This document shows positions 47,457 through 58,591 of a DNA stretch of 64,000 nucleotides, piece by piece (within the stretch, counting starts at the first letter, position 1; every line of letters starts with the position of its first letter). Location: the NCBI GenBank assembly GCA_933228895.1, contig OW121854.1, forward strand, positions 10,977,131 through 11,041,130, read 5' to 3'. The notes beneath the pieces were generated by a model. The model had not been told where the DNA came from, did no database searches, and was given only the letters and a program-made list of their open reading frames with translations. The translations under genes and the position numbers were made by a program. This stretch comes from Platycnemis pennipes. Lineage: Eukaryota; Arthropoda; Insecta; Odonata; Platycnemididae.

Positions 47457-48090
47457 AAATAACAATTGTTAACATTTATAGTTTATAATATATTTTTATC
47501 TCATATAGACACGACCTTGAGCAATTTGGAAATTTTTAGGCTTGCATCGCACGTCTGCTGCATCTATTCCGAATGGGGGAGCCGACGGGCCGCGCAAGAG
47601 AAAATTGTAAATGTTTAAATATTTATAAAAAACGCATTTATGAATTGCCACTAAATTTTATTTTTGAAATAGTTAGCTGGGTATGTTTAGATTACGGAAA
47701 AAAAGTTTCGGCCGATTCTGAGATGGAGTAATAGAGAAAAGTTTATTAACACTTTTTTAAACATTAGTAATTAACAACAATATGGTATAGAAGAAAATAA
47801 TTATTTATTGATATATTCGAATTCAATAAAGATTTAGCTTTAAAAAGAGCTACTAATTATTGCTGTATGACTATTACAAGCGGAGATATAAGTAATAATA
47901 TGATTTAAGGCACGGATTTTTGCTAAAAATGCGAAAAAATTAAAATATGCATAATTCGCTGAAAAAAAAATTTTCACAAAACCGTTTGAGGATATTCAGT
48001 TTGAGTTGATTTCGTTCCCATACACCAATTTTTATCAAAATCTGAGACCCTAAGGGACAAACGTTTGTTGAATTGATGTGGAATGACCCA
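47457..48090 (-). repeat. right long terminal inverted repeat
   Basis: It is the inverse of the left arm with scattered substitutions and one- to few-base indels (for example near 47560 and 47800). Confidence 0.8.
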
Positions 48091-48504
48091 TATATATTAC
48101 CTGTATATAAATGTCCTGTTTATTTTCACTTCGCGAATCTCAGTCACGACAAAGCGATCGCTGTTTTTTTAATAGAACGATGCCACCGTAAAGGAGTCAA
48201 CAAGAGGGAAATTGTCGGATTGCACTTCTTTAAAATCCCTTTTTTGTTATGATTTCGATCAAGAAACGATTAAAAACCTCAAAACAATATATTCACTTCG
48301 TTTTTTTTTTCTAAAGTAAACGTCTGTTCCCGTAAAAATATGGACCATATACCGTGCAGTGACGTCAGAAGGCGTTTCAGTCACGTGACTTTTGTCAATT
48401 TTCGGGAGCATTTTAATAGCATTTAATAAAATTTGTTGTTAGTTAAGAAAAAATTTACTTATACATTTAAGTGTATGAGAAATGTTTATATCAAATGCAC
48501 AGAC

Positions 48505-48690
48505 GAGAAACAATATTCGTGTTTATTCCCGGCCAAGGCGGATTTTTCAATCCTCGGTCCCTTACTTGGGTGCCTGGTGGAGAGAACTTTTGAGTTCAGT
48601 TCGCCGTCCGTCGGATGGGACGTTGATCAGTGGTCTCATTGTCGTAAACAGCACGCAAATGCCGACGCCGGGTTTCTCTCCTCCGCTCTT
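48505..48690 (+). mobile_element. tRNA-derived SINE copy
   Basis: GCCGTCCGTCGGATGGGACG and GCCGACGCCGGGTTTCTCTCC match the SINE at 23190-23450. It stops directly at the left end of the next MITE. Confidence 0.66.
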
Positions 48691-48693
48691 TGA

Positions 48694-49561
48694 GGAGGTT
48701 ACACCGTGACTCCGCGATTCAAAATCCCGTCAAAGAGCTATGTTATTTAATGAATAAATATCGATCCAGAAAAACACCTATATGGAAAATCGACTATGGG
48801 TGATAACGCATACACACAATAATTGTATGAGTATGCTATTATATAGCGTGTTGTAGTTGCATTCTATCTTTTACGAGCTCTTTTAACTCATTTTGAGTTT
48901 GGAACATGACTGGCGTGTAGTTTTAAGCAATCCCCTTACAAATAAAACTCTTTGTTTTGAATTTTATTAATATTCATATTTTTAAATTTTTTTCGCAACA
49001 ACGACGCTGCTACCATTTGGAACCATTGGTATTAGTTACCATGTCAATAACCAATGAAATATTTAAATTACATGAAAAATACAAGAAGGACCTTGGTAAG
49101 GTGTATTCCTAAAGTAAGTCAGTAAATAGGCTTGTAAGCGCGTTCCGCCACTAGTACCGTTGCCAATGATAACAACATACTGTAGCGCCACTTTCGTGTA
49201 ACTAAGGCTTTTCTGCTTCTTTTAGAGCAAACATTCATTAATATCAATTAAACAAATGAGGTAGGGTGATAATTTTTTTCAATACTAAATTCTACATAAA
49301 ATTGCGCATCTTATATTAGTTTTTCGTAAAAACGGCATTTTTCTTTGCGTTAATAATCTGCAAATTTTACTGGAAGAACCATGCTCTGCCGTGTAACCAC
49401 GTAAAAAATTGCTGATTTTCAACGCATTTTTTCGTTGAATATTAAATGGAAAGGCCTCGTTATTGGATAGAAGGATAAAAAATGGATAGATGGGCCAAAA
49501 CATTGTTTGTCATGAAATTTTCACAAAATTGACATCTACATCACAATTCGGTGGAGCCTCC
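48694..49561 (+). mobile_element. TTAA-type MITE, fullest copy
   Basis: The ends are GGAGGTTACACCG and the reverse complement of GGAGGCTCCACCG (11 of 13). TTAA follows at 49562-49565 and TTGA precedes at 48690-48693. It is collinear with 39372-39880, parts of 41470-43157 and 57480-57830. No coding frame. Confidence 0.62.
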
Positions 49562-49565
49562 TTAA

Positions 49566-50489
49566 GAAGTCCTACCTTTTCCCAGTTACACACACACCTT
49601 CTATGGTGCAAATGACCTCAGATATCAGTCAACTCCCTCGAGCCAACAAAATTGCTAAAAGATCAGCGAAAATGGAGACAAAATAAGAATGATCTGGTGT
49701 TTTCCCGTCATATAATGCTGGTGAAGACTTTACCAGCAGGAGGCAAAATAATTGATCGTCCAACAGATGGCATTTGCCTCTCAAGGAAGGGATAGATGCC
49801 TTGAAAGCAGCTGATATGCGCTGAGCGCATTGTCTCAAGGAATTCCCTCTCGAGGTTAACGGGAAAACTTCTCAACCGAAACTGGATTAAGAGTCGGTGT
49901 CGACACTTCCTTCCACACAAAAAAAAAACGCAACTTGAGACCGATAATGACCATTACAGGTGTTTATAAACACGGTCGCCGAGGAGAGGTTTTTTTTTAA
50001 CATAATTACTTCCCTATATTCCATCAGAATAAATAGGAAAATTCAGCGTCATGCAACGCCGGGGTATCGAGAACTACCGGCATCAAACTAAAATGTCGGC
50101 GTTGCCATTTCTCTTCGAAAAAAGTAAGTTCGAACCACAGACATAGAGATGGTTAGAACGCTTTCATTGCTTAAATTGTTCTGAAATTAGATTACCGACG
50201 AAGAACATTTTTATTTATTTAATCCCCGACAATGTTTGCGTATCCGCGCAACCGAAAACTAGCGGCTTCATTTTATTGGCAGGATACGGGCGTGTTCCGG
50301 CTTTTGTCATCCGAATGAGCACAAGAAGATATTCTGGCGTTGATTTCGAAGGATTATTTGTTATGAGTAAGTTATTTCTCGAAGAAAAACGTTTATTCAA
50401 GTATTATTTTCCCTTTCCAATTATACTTCTTGCAAAATATCCACTCTCACCTGGAAATAACTCCACTATACGTATGTCTCCGAATACGT
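49566..50489. other. no gene recognised
   Basis: Short ORFs only, with no domain. Confidence 0.4.
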
Positions 50490-50965
50490 AATGGGGTCGT
50501 TTACCATATTTTTTATTGCCGAATATGATAGAGTTTGTAAAATAAAAAAACATGTATTTTTCCGTTTTTTGATACGACAATTATTTCTCGAGTTATAAGC
50601 GGCGAAAAACTGATGTTTCTAACCCTTTCCGAAAAGTGGGCGTGGTGCAACCTCTGACGTATATCGACTCAGTCCAATCACAACTGAGTCCGCGAAGCTA
50701 CTTTGCCTTATCGCAAAGGGGGGGGACGCAGCTGACTCCGAGAACCCCCCATCCACTCCCTTCCCTTCCCATGAAAGCAGTCAAGGACGGGAGGAAAGTG
50801 ACGTCAATGTTATCACAGCAGCTTTTTCGGTGGGCGTCACCTTTTGCTTATTTTAATTTTCAATTTATGAGTGAATGGTTGTGGTTAGAAGATATATTTT
50901 TTCACTAAAATTCTTTTTTCGTTTCCATCTAACGATTTCGTGCAAAAAATTGCAATTTTGGTTCC
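50490..50965 (+). repeat. dispersed repeat, copy 1
   Basis: It is collinear with 62336-62860 in the same orientation: AATGGGGTCGTTTACCATAT, TTATTTCTCGAGTTATAAGC, AGTGGGCGTGGTGCAACCTC, then the TATCACAGCAGCTTTTTCGG region. No coding frame or clear termini. Confidence 0.7.
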
Positions 50966-51396
50966 GAGTAAACATTAAGTCCTATGCCGGGCTTTAAGAG
51001 GCAGTAGCACACGTTTGCGTTTTTCTAAACATCTTTATCGTAGTAGCTGAACTCCAAGATTTTTTCCGTCGTACGAAAAGGATTGCTTTGTGACTTGAAT
51101 GGAAGGCATTTTTCCTAGGTTTATTTTTTTTTATAAAAAAATGCCAATATTTCATTTTTCGCTTATTTTAAAAGCCTAGAAAACGATTGCATTAGATTCC
51201 GGTGTGCATCCTTCATCTACCCATATTCAAATGAAAGTGGTGAGATGATGTTTCCATATTAACCCTCTACTGCCCAATTTATTAAATATTGAGAATATAA
51301 ATTTTATTTTCCATTTATTATCTTTATTTTGATTACTTGGAAGCATATATTCAGTTTTTCCCTTAATTGTTATTACCATAAACAGTAATTATTTAG

Positions 51397-51420
51397 TGGA
51401 CGAATTAGTCCATTTGGGAA
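51397..51420 (+). repeat. piggyBac subterminal inverted repeat, left
   Basis: It is the exact inverse of 54175-54198. It contains the near-palindrome TGGACGAATTAGTCCA, which recurs in part at 54531-54546. Such sites may bind transposase. Confidence 0.75.
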
Positions 51421-51495
51421 AGAGGAGGACATTTTGCATGCCCTGTACCTTAAGGGAAAATGAGAAAATGAAAAGCTAAACGATTATCAGAAACT

Positions 51496-53184
51496 TTATT
51501 TCGTATGAAATTCGACAAAACAATTGTTATTTATATTAAGGCATAAATTTACACTAAATTTACAGCACATAACATTTGTTTTGCCTTTGCAACCAGGTTT
51601 TTTTTACAAATTTTTCTTATTTTTTCAATTTTTGGTAAATGACCAAAATTATCAAGTCTAATGCTTTTCTCTGGAATTGCTTGACATGGTCTTCCCTTTT
51701 TGCGCTTCTTTTCCTTTGAGGTTTCATCCAATGATGGTCTTCCTCTTTTTATATTTCCTACGGTTTTTCCTTCTTTCATCAGTGCAAATGCCAGCCGAAT
51801 TTTGAATTGTTGCTAGTGCATGGATTTCAGATTTGGGCAACTTCAGATTGCCAGTATCTCATCTATATAGCAGCCAGCAATTGAAAATGACCATATCAAT
51901 CAAATGAAAGATTATACGGTGATAATATATATTTGATCTGATTTTTATGCTGTAATGTGCTATTAGGCAATCAGCGAATTCAACACCTCCCATTGCGCTG
52001 TTGTAAAGTTTTATGATACTTGGGCATTCAACTTCCACCTTGCACTTTTGTTTTTGGTCAAATCTTGGCACTAGTGACAAAGGTTTTGCATTAGCAAATG
52101 TTGACACAATATTTACTACTCTGTTGTCATACCATTTTACTTAATTTATATCATGTTTGTCCCCTACAGTCTTTCTTTCTTCATAGGAACCCCGGCCTTT
52201 ATTTATTAGTTCTTTATCGGAAATCTTGTCCCTTGAAATGCCTGGTAAACGTGGTACACGCACTGTTCCACAACACCAAAATCCTCGATCAGCAAGGTGA
52301 CGCAAAGGTGGCAAGGAGGTAAACCAGTTATCAAAGTAGAGTAGATGGTTCTTATGAGACGGGATTGCTTGAGCTAAATGTAAAACAGTATTTGAACTGG
52401 CTTTGAGATCAGGAACCGAAGGATCGTTTACAGGTTCTATCTTTCCTGTGTATGGAATAAAGTCATATGTCATGCCTTTGCTGTCCGCCAGAACGAATAA
52501 CTTATACCCCCACTTATGTGGCTTACTAGGTATGTACTACTTTATACCACTGTGGCCTTTGAACGGCACAATCTGTTCATCTACACACAAATTCTGTATC
52601 ATAGGAATTTGCTGAAACTTTTTCCTCAGATGACCTACTATTGGCCGAACTTTGAAGAGTTTATCATTTTTATTGCTTTCAATGGTTGTATTGTCCACCA
52701 AATGCAGTTTATATTTGATGTCCTCAAATCTATTGCGACTCATTACATCAGCTACAATGTCTCTGAGAGCACCCAATTGATTGGACCAATGCATGCGAGT
52801 ATTGGGTAATTTACTAATAGCGAAATATATGCATAACGAACCATTGCTCTTATACATTTTTATCCACATTTAAGGGATTATTTGGATTACTTTGCACCGC
52901 ACACAAATTACTTTGGGTCACAAAAACATCTAGTACGTCATCTGTAAAAAATCTACGGAAATACTCAATTGGCTGACACAACTCATCAGTGAAGATATGC
53001 TCTGGACCTAGATATTCAGGAATTCTTGTCTCATCTGAAGCACCACCAACTAGTCGCCATAACACATGAGAGATATTTCAAGGAGTGTGCTGCTCTAGTG
53101 GCTGTTCATCTTCTACAGAATCCTCCTCAGGTGAAATTTCTACGGTAGTCCGGTCAATAATGTCCACTATCTCTCCAGTGGTAT
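51496..53184 (-). pseudogene. piggyBac transposase, main exon
   Basis: The order is an acidic N-terminal tail, FVTQSNLCAVQ, MHWSNQLGALRDIVADVMSR, LCVDEQIVPFKG (first catalytic Asp), ADSKGMTYDFIPYTGK, LLYFDNWFTSLP (second Asp), then NSAMGGVEFADC, where the family has GGVD. The third catalytic Asp is therefore Glu here, while the next Asp is kept. The end is a Cys-rich tail (CKGKTNVMCC, LCLNINNNCF). Breaks: stops near 53083, 52537, 52141 and 51859, and shifts near 52860, 51785 and in the A run near 51606. Transposase would excise and reinsert the element at TTAA. The acceptor at 53185-53187 sets the exon start. Confidence 0.85.
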
Positions 53185-53364
53185 CTGCAATGAGCAAAAA
53201 AATTGTTGAATATAAACAAGGAATTTATTTCCTGATAAATATAATTCATAAAGAATGTTTCCTGAAAATTAATAGAGCAGATAAAGAATACCTACATGAA
53301 CGAAAATCTGTGTAAGAAATGGTTATATAGAATATTAAACACAAAAAAATTAACTGTCAATCTG

Positions 53365-53427
53365 ACTACAACTTAGGACCTTCACCTGGGAATGTAAACC
53401 CCTTACCAACTGGGCTATTACAGCACC
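53365..53427 (-). mobile_element. tRNA-like segment in piggyBac intron
   Basis: On the minus strand, TAGCCCAGTTGG is a good A box. The B box region (GGTCCTAAGTTG) is degenerate. It is a SINE head or tRNA relic. Confidence 0.45.
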
Positions 53428-53647
53428 TGTCCACCACGACATTATAATGGGTATCAATTTTGTTTATATTCTAATTGTATGGTGGAATGTTCGAAAAGCA
53501 TATCTTATTAAACCACAGTAGGAGAATATAAGAATTTAACTCATTGTAGTTATGACAAGTAAAGAAATGGGTATATGAACGTATAGTGGTCAAGGAATAT
53601 GTATATCATAGATAAGAGGATTACCAAAATTGATAATAATGCCATAC

Positions 53648-53928
53648 CTTCATTGGCGGTGGTTCATAGTCAGGATCACCGACATCCTCATCAGAGTCCA
53701 GGTCACTCTCAACATTATCTAGAGCAACTAATATGGCATCATCTCCAAGAGATTTCTCATGTCAATCAAGTTGCATGAGAAAATATTGTTGCTAGTTTGC
53801 ATGTTAGTAGTGCATGCTTGGTAATCTTCACCCCCTGCCACACACCCTCGCGGTGGCGTACAGGGTATCGTGTAGATGTAGATGTCGTCTCTGCCGAGCT
53901 CTTTCTGAAATTGCGGAAGCTGTCACCT
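53648..53928 (-). pseudogene. piggyBac transposase, second exon (interrupted)
   Basis: With the LINE insertion at 53762-53884 left out, it reads VTASAISERARQRRHEKS and then an acidic stretch (VESDLDSDEDVGDPDYE), as in piggyBac N-termini. The donor is AAG|GTATGG. The start after TTTGTAAG joins in phase to the small first exon, but its end is one base out of phase with the main exon, another sign of decay. Confidence 0.6.
53762..53884 (+). mobile_element. CR1/L2 3' end nested in piggyBac
   Basis: It has TTGCATGAG, the CGCGG-loop hairpin and a GTAGATGTAGATG tail (subfamily B). ATGTC occurs at both borders and may be the target duplication. It disrupts the second transposase exon. Confidence 0.78.
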
Positions 53929-54174
53929 CTTACAAAGTAAATATATGTATAAGTTTAAATACGAGTATGTAAATATGAATAAATAATCATTTATTTTAGC
54001 ATTAAAATAAACATTTATAACTGCGAAAAACGGAATGCATTACAGTACATTTTAGGTATGCCACAGAACCATTACTGAAATAATAAACCAAAATAAAAAC
54101 TAGGTTTCGTCTAGAAACAAGAATCATATTATGACTAAATACATTGATGTATTATGCCAAAAATGTCATCACTG

Positions 54175-54198
54175 TTCCCAAATGGACTAATTCGTCCA
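54175..54198 (-). repeat. piggyBac subterminal inverted repeat, right
   Basis: It is the exact inverse of 51397-51420, placed 364 bp inside the right end versus 134 bp on the left. Confidence 0.75.
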
Positions 54199-54314
54199 CC
54201 AAGGTTACACTGACAATACTTTTCACACATCACTTCCTTTAAAAAACTAAACTAATCTTTCATTCAAGGCATATTTTGTTAACAGGCTTGAATATTTCCA
54301 TTGAATTTACATAC

Positions 54315-54330
54315 CTGGTACGGAGTCCAT
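54315..54330 (-). pseudogene. piggyBac transposase, possible first exon
   Basis: ATG at 54330 starts MDSVP and ends at donor CAG|GTATGT. Phase 1 fits the second exon (giving MDSVPEVTAS). It is very short, so support is limited to splice consensus and phase. Confidence 0.4.
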
Positions 54331-54669
54331 TGCTTCTCCAAAGTTGCTTATGCATACCACTAAAAAAAACACGTGCACCTTCACACTACTCGGCATGCAC
54401 ACAAAAGAGTTCGCAAACAATTGAAAAACAGTAAACGCCATCAGACGCAGGTAAAATACAATTAACAGACGAAATCGTCCATTCGGGAATTGAAAGATGC
54501 ACGTCCAATATAGAGGCTTGTTCGTATTAGTGGACGAATTCGTCCACGTGGGCAGTAGAGGGTTAAGGTCAAAATCCATTACGTCGCTGTGGACGTTCCG
54601 CTGTGACTCGCCAATCAAAACCTTGTAAAAAAGCATGTTATTTACTAAATATATGTGTATATTTTTTTA

Positions 54670-56122
54670 CAAGTATTTCAATCCTAGGATTGGTTTATTG
54701 CAGCCCTCAATTCTGCCCTATTCAGTGTTAATTCCTTCACGCCCTGGTATGTTTTCTCTTTCACGTCCTTCCTTATTTGCTATATATTTGTCCCTTTGGT
54801 CTTCTTCGCGAGACATTCCCTTCAATCTTCCCTTCTATTATATTTCAAACTTATTCATTGTGCCTCAAGGTACGTCCAATCCATCTGATTCTTCACTGCG
54901 GTAGGGTTTTCCATATTTTCCTTTATTCGTCTGCTCTTCTGTACACCTCTTCGTTCCTCACTCTATCTGTCCATTTAGTCTTCAACATTCTCCTCCAGCA
55001 CCATGTTTCAATTCTTCGTTGGTCTGCTCTTTCCCGATGTTCCATGTCTCTGATCCATTGAGTGCCACGCTCCAAACAAATGTTTTGATGAATTGCTTCC
55101 TTGTTTGCAGCCGTAGGTTCTTTGAGCTCTGTAGTTATCTCTTCTTCATAAACACCTCCTTATCTTGTGCTATTCTTCGCTTGATGTCCGTCGAGCTTCC
55201 TTCATCCCAAGTTTTAGTGCTGCCGAAGTAGGTGAAGTTCTCCACTTGTTCCAATTTCACTCCTCGAATTGTGGTATTTGCCCTAAGCTTCTCTCTTCCG
55301 CACACTAGGATTTTAGTTTTCTTCTTGTTGATGCTCATATTATATTCTTGAAGCACCTGGTCCATTGTGGTCAGGGATGCTTGCATATCCTCTCGACTTT
55401 GTGCTATAACTTCTATGTCATCAGCAAACCTTAGCGTGTTTATTTCTTCGCCATTCACCTTGATGCCCTTGATACCAATTTCCTCTGAGGCTCTTATTGC
55501 TTCTTCCAGGTATATATTGAATAACGCTGGGCTGCATCCTTGTCCTACTCCTTTATTTAATTTGGCTTCTATCTTCCTTCCGTCTTTCATTCGCATCGTG
55601 ATGACCTGGTTTTTGTAGAGGTTATAGATTATTCTTCTATCCTTGTAGTCTATTCCAATTGCTTCCAGTATCTTGAACATCTTGCTCCATTCGATGTTGT
55701 CAAAGGCCTTTTCCAATTCCACGAATGGCACATACAGCGGCTTGTTAAAGTGTATCGTTTTCTCGGCCAGTATCCTTAAGCTGAGTACTGCCTCCCTAGC
55801 TCCTCGGTTTTTCCTGAATCCGAATTGATTTTCCGAAAGATTCCCTTCGATCTTTCATTCCATTCTTCTGCTAATCATCCTAGTAAGTATTTTCGATGTG
55901 TGCGACACCAGGCTCAATGTTCTTCGCATTTCTCTGTCCTTGGCTTCTTCAGGATTGCGATCATTTCACTCTTCTGGAAGTCCTCTTCTAGGCTCCCACT
56001 GTCATAGCTATCTTTGATTATTCCAAAGAGAGTATCTTTTGCTTTGACCCCGAATGCCTCGATGAGTTCACCATTTATTTTGTCCACCCCAGGTACCTTG
56101 TTGTTCCTTAAATATATGCCAA
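54670..56122 (-). mobile_element. RTE/BovB-like LINE (third copy)
   Basis: The frame 55135-55731 is open for 198 codons: LEKAFDNIEWSKMFKILEAI, GVGQGCSPALFNIYLEEAI, TLRFADDIEVIAQ and KKKTKILVCG. Shifted RT N-terminal sequence (RNNKVPGVDKINGELI) lies to 56122 and the C-terminal region runs down to 54700. The 3' end shares CAATCCTAGGATTGG with the copy at 7640. Confidence 0.8.
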
Positions 56123-56144
56123 TCTAGAAAAATACCAATATGGC

Positions 56145-56438
56145 CGGGATGCACGTGAGCAACTAGGCATCAGAGGAGGCCTAGAGCATATCTTAGGTAA
56201 TAACTCCGAATGTCTATCCCGAGTCACATCGTTTATGAAAGCAACTGGCCTTTATAATAAAATCTAAGTTACCACTGTCTGTGTAGATATATAGTCTTTT
56301 AATTCATGTAATTATAATAATATCAGCATTACACTCCTACTGACATTAAACCTAGGACAGTACAAATTAGACTGTGGGTGGTGCAAAATGACCTTAAGCC
56401 GTCGACGCACCCAATAAACACCCAATACTACTACTACT
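56145..56438 (+). mobile_element. I/Jockey-type LINE 3' end
   Basis: The plus strand reads LGIRGGLEHILGNNSE, then MKATGLYNKI and a stop, as at the C-terminus of I/Jockey-group ORF2. A 3' UTR ending in a (CTA)n tail follows. ACCAATATGGC flanks it on both sides (56134-56144 and 56439-56449). It is 294 bp, strongly 5'-truncated. Confidence 0.72.
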
Positions 56439-56449
56439 ACCAATATGGC

Positions 56450-57052
56450 TATTTATCCATTGTCTGGTGAAAGCTGGATTTTCTCTCTTATCAGGGTGGG
56501 CATGAATTACATTTTAAATGTGAAGTAACGTTAAGAAAAAATAACGATAAATAGGTTGCGCTTGTACAGTTGATTGATGATTAAAAATCGTTCTCCAAAT
56601 TTAGTGAAATTACCCATTCTATGGGAAAAACCTCTAAATATTTTCGCTAGTGCTTTTCGGAAAATGTATAGAGTTAACACGGAACTAATTGATTTATTAG
56701 ATACATAATTTTATTAGGAATAACTTCCCTGACATTGATTGTCTAGACTACACGCTCATTAAAATTTTCTCCCCAGACGTACGTCAATATAAAGGAATAT
56801 TATTCAATCTGCGTACAAATAACAGGTTGAAAATAGGGTTATTTTTTTTAGCGTTTAATGTTCACTCGACATATACATAATTACAGGACGAACAATAAAA
56901 AAATATAACTATAGAAATAAGGAATAAACTGGTTACAGCCACAGAAATAATAACTTAACTGCCTTGATCATAAAGTCACTTCACAAACAAATTCTCCGCT
57001 TCTTACAAAAAGTTGTCTTTCCTTGCATAAATGTCCAGTTCATTGAAATGTA
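56450..57052. other. no gene recognised
   Basis: AT-rich sequence with nothing recognised. Confidence 0.4.
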
Positions 57053-57268
57053 TTACACTTTTGGGCTCTTGGCATTATACTTTCCACAAATATCTTTCAA
57101 TTCCTCCTTTTCCCTATCCAACGTGGCCGCGTAATGCGCCGTACTCTCTAGTATTACATACTCTGATATAATAGAGATCAGGAGCAGCTTCTCTTCCAGC
57201 GAAAAGTTTTCGTTTCGTCCACTGCACATTTTTACTAGATACTCACACGCTTCCAAACTAAAGTCCAC
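57053..57268 (-). CDS. Myb/SANT-like DNA-binding domain protein, short or partial
   Basis: This 71-codon frame reads NENFSLEEKLLLISIISEYV, then LDREKEELKDICGKYNA. The pattern (NFS.EEK..L...I..Y, an insertion, then KE.....I...YN) resembles the Myb/SANT-like domain found in zeste-type regulators and in Harbinger transposon partner proteins. In those proteins the last helix usually has a tryptophan, which is missing here. A stop follows shortly after, so it is either a first exon or a relic. No TATA box or splice site was assigned. The MITE-like sequence starting at about 57480 lies upstream. The family call is from motif memory only. Confidence 0.4.
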   Translation of the reverse strand: MDFSLEACEYLVKMCSGRNENFSLEEKLLLISIISEYVILESTAHYAATLDREKEELKDICGKYNAKSPKV

Positions 57269-57479
57269 GGTGTTTATTTACGTCGCTAAGGAGCTTACAA
57301 TTGCTTTTCGGGGAAAAAATTACAGTAGTCAGCGTTGCCACATAATCAACAACGACAGGCCGCGGTTTTCATAGACCGCGACGAAACCTTGTTTATGCAA
57401 GCGGAAGGAAGATCGCGTCCAGGCCGCGGCTTATGAAGACGCCGTCTAAACCACGGTTTGAACGTCGTTCTTGCAATCC

Positions 57480-57830
57480 ACCCCTTGTTTTGAATTTAAT
57501 TGACATCCATATTTTTGAAAATTGTTTGGCAACAATGACGCTGCTACCATTTGGAAGCATTGGTATTAATTACACCATGTCAATAACCAGTGAAATATTT
57601 AAATTACATAAAAATACAAGAAGGAACTTGGTAAGGTATATTCCTAAATTAAGGAGTAAATAAGCTCGAAAGCACGTTCCGTAACAAGAACCGTTGCCAA
57701 TGTTAACGACACACGGTAGCGCCAATTTCATGTAGCTAAGGATTTTCTACTTTTTCGTGGCAAACATTTATTGATATGAAATAAACAAATGAGGTAAGTT
57801 CGACACTTTTTTACACTGTTAGAATCTACA
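57480..57830 (+). mobile_element. TTAA-type MITE fragment
   Basis: ACGCTGCTACCATTTGGAAG, ACACCATGTCAATAACCAGT and ACGGTAGCGCCAATTTCATG are collinear with 48960-49250. Neither terminus is preserved clearly. Confidence 0.55.
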
Positions 57831-58591
57831 TCAACCGATTTCCACACCTCGGTCGAAGTAGATGAAAAGATTCACAGTCTAAGTAAGTTAGTCAATATTG
57901 AAAATGGCGGCAAACGGAAGATGATAATGGTCAAATGTCCCAGTTAGACACGTTGATCGCATCCAGCGTCCCTATCTCAAATTCTGAATCTGAGCTGTTC
58001 ACTACCTACTATGAAGATAGCGTATTTCAGGGATACGACATTAAGTTACACAGTACTCTGAATACGCCTCAAGATGTCCCTATAATTACTCTATTATGTA
58101 ACGAGGAAGACTTGCTTTGGTTTGTTAAAGTAACGTCTTAAGCACGTTTCACTCTATACTTGATACTGCAAGACCTGGTGTGCTGGCCTCTACCTGGGCG
58201 ATACTAGCAAACTAGTACCGCATCAGGTAGCTGAACGAGTATGCTAGCGATCATAGCAATATACTAGCCAGAATACTTGTTCTATATCACACGATACTAG
58301 GAGGCTATCGTGCTAGCATTATCCTCGACCATGTACTGGTTCGAGTATCGTGATATACGGGCTTTAGTATAAATTAGATATTATCTAGTAACCCTTGACC
58401 TGAAAAAGTCGAAACCGATTTTTGTAGCTGGTGTCACAAAAGGTGTGGGATGCAGGCGTGTCTATTATTGTGTTGCATTGTGCCCCAATTTCACAAATTA
58501 AAGTCGCCGACCCCTGAGTTCATCGAAAAGTTGTCGTAAGTAACCACTCTTTCAGTGTAATTGACGCTCTTCGTAAGAATAACTGTAATTA
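57831..58591. other. unrecognised; CTAG-rich stretch
   Basis: A 68-codon ORF (57935-58141) has no known domain. From 58180 to 58360 the sequence is crowded with ATACTAG, CTAGTA and GCTAGC words. Confidence 0.35.

Larger units (their letters stand above)
45214..48090 (+). mobile_element. DNA element with ~635-bp terminal inverted repeats
   Basis: The arms 45214-45848 and 47457-48090 are inverted and collinear at high identity along their whole length, starting TGGGTCATTCCAC on each strand. Outside, both ends run into TATATA, which may be the target site. The interior (45849-47456) holds a decayed ORF on the plus strand. I do not assign a superfamily. Confidence 0.8.
51263..54562 (-). mobile_element. 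piggyBac element, complete ends, dead transposase
   Basis: A perfect 14-bp inverted repeat, CCCTCTACTGCCCA, is at 51263-51276 and 54549-54562, with TTAA outside each end (51259-51262 and 54563-54566). This is the defining piggyBac layout. A 24-bp inverted repeat lies inside each end (51397-51420 and 54175-54198). A minus-strand, three-exon transposase pseudogene fills the middle. A LINE end and a tRNA-like segment are nested inside. Confidence 0.9.
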
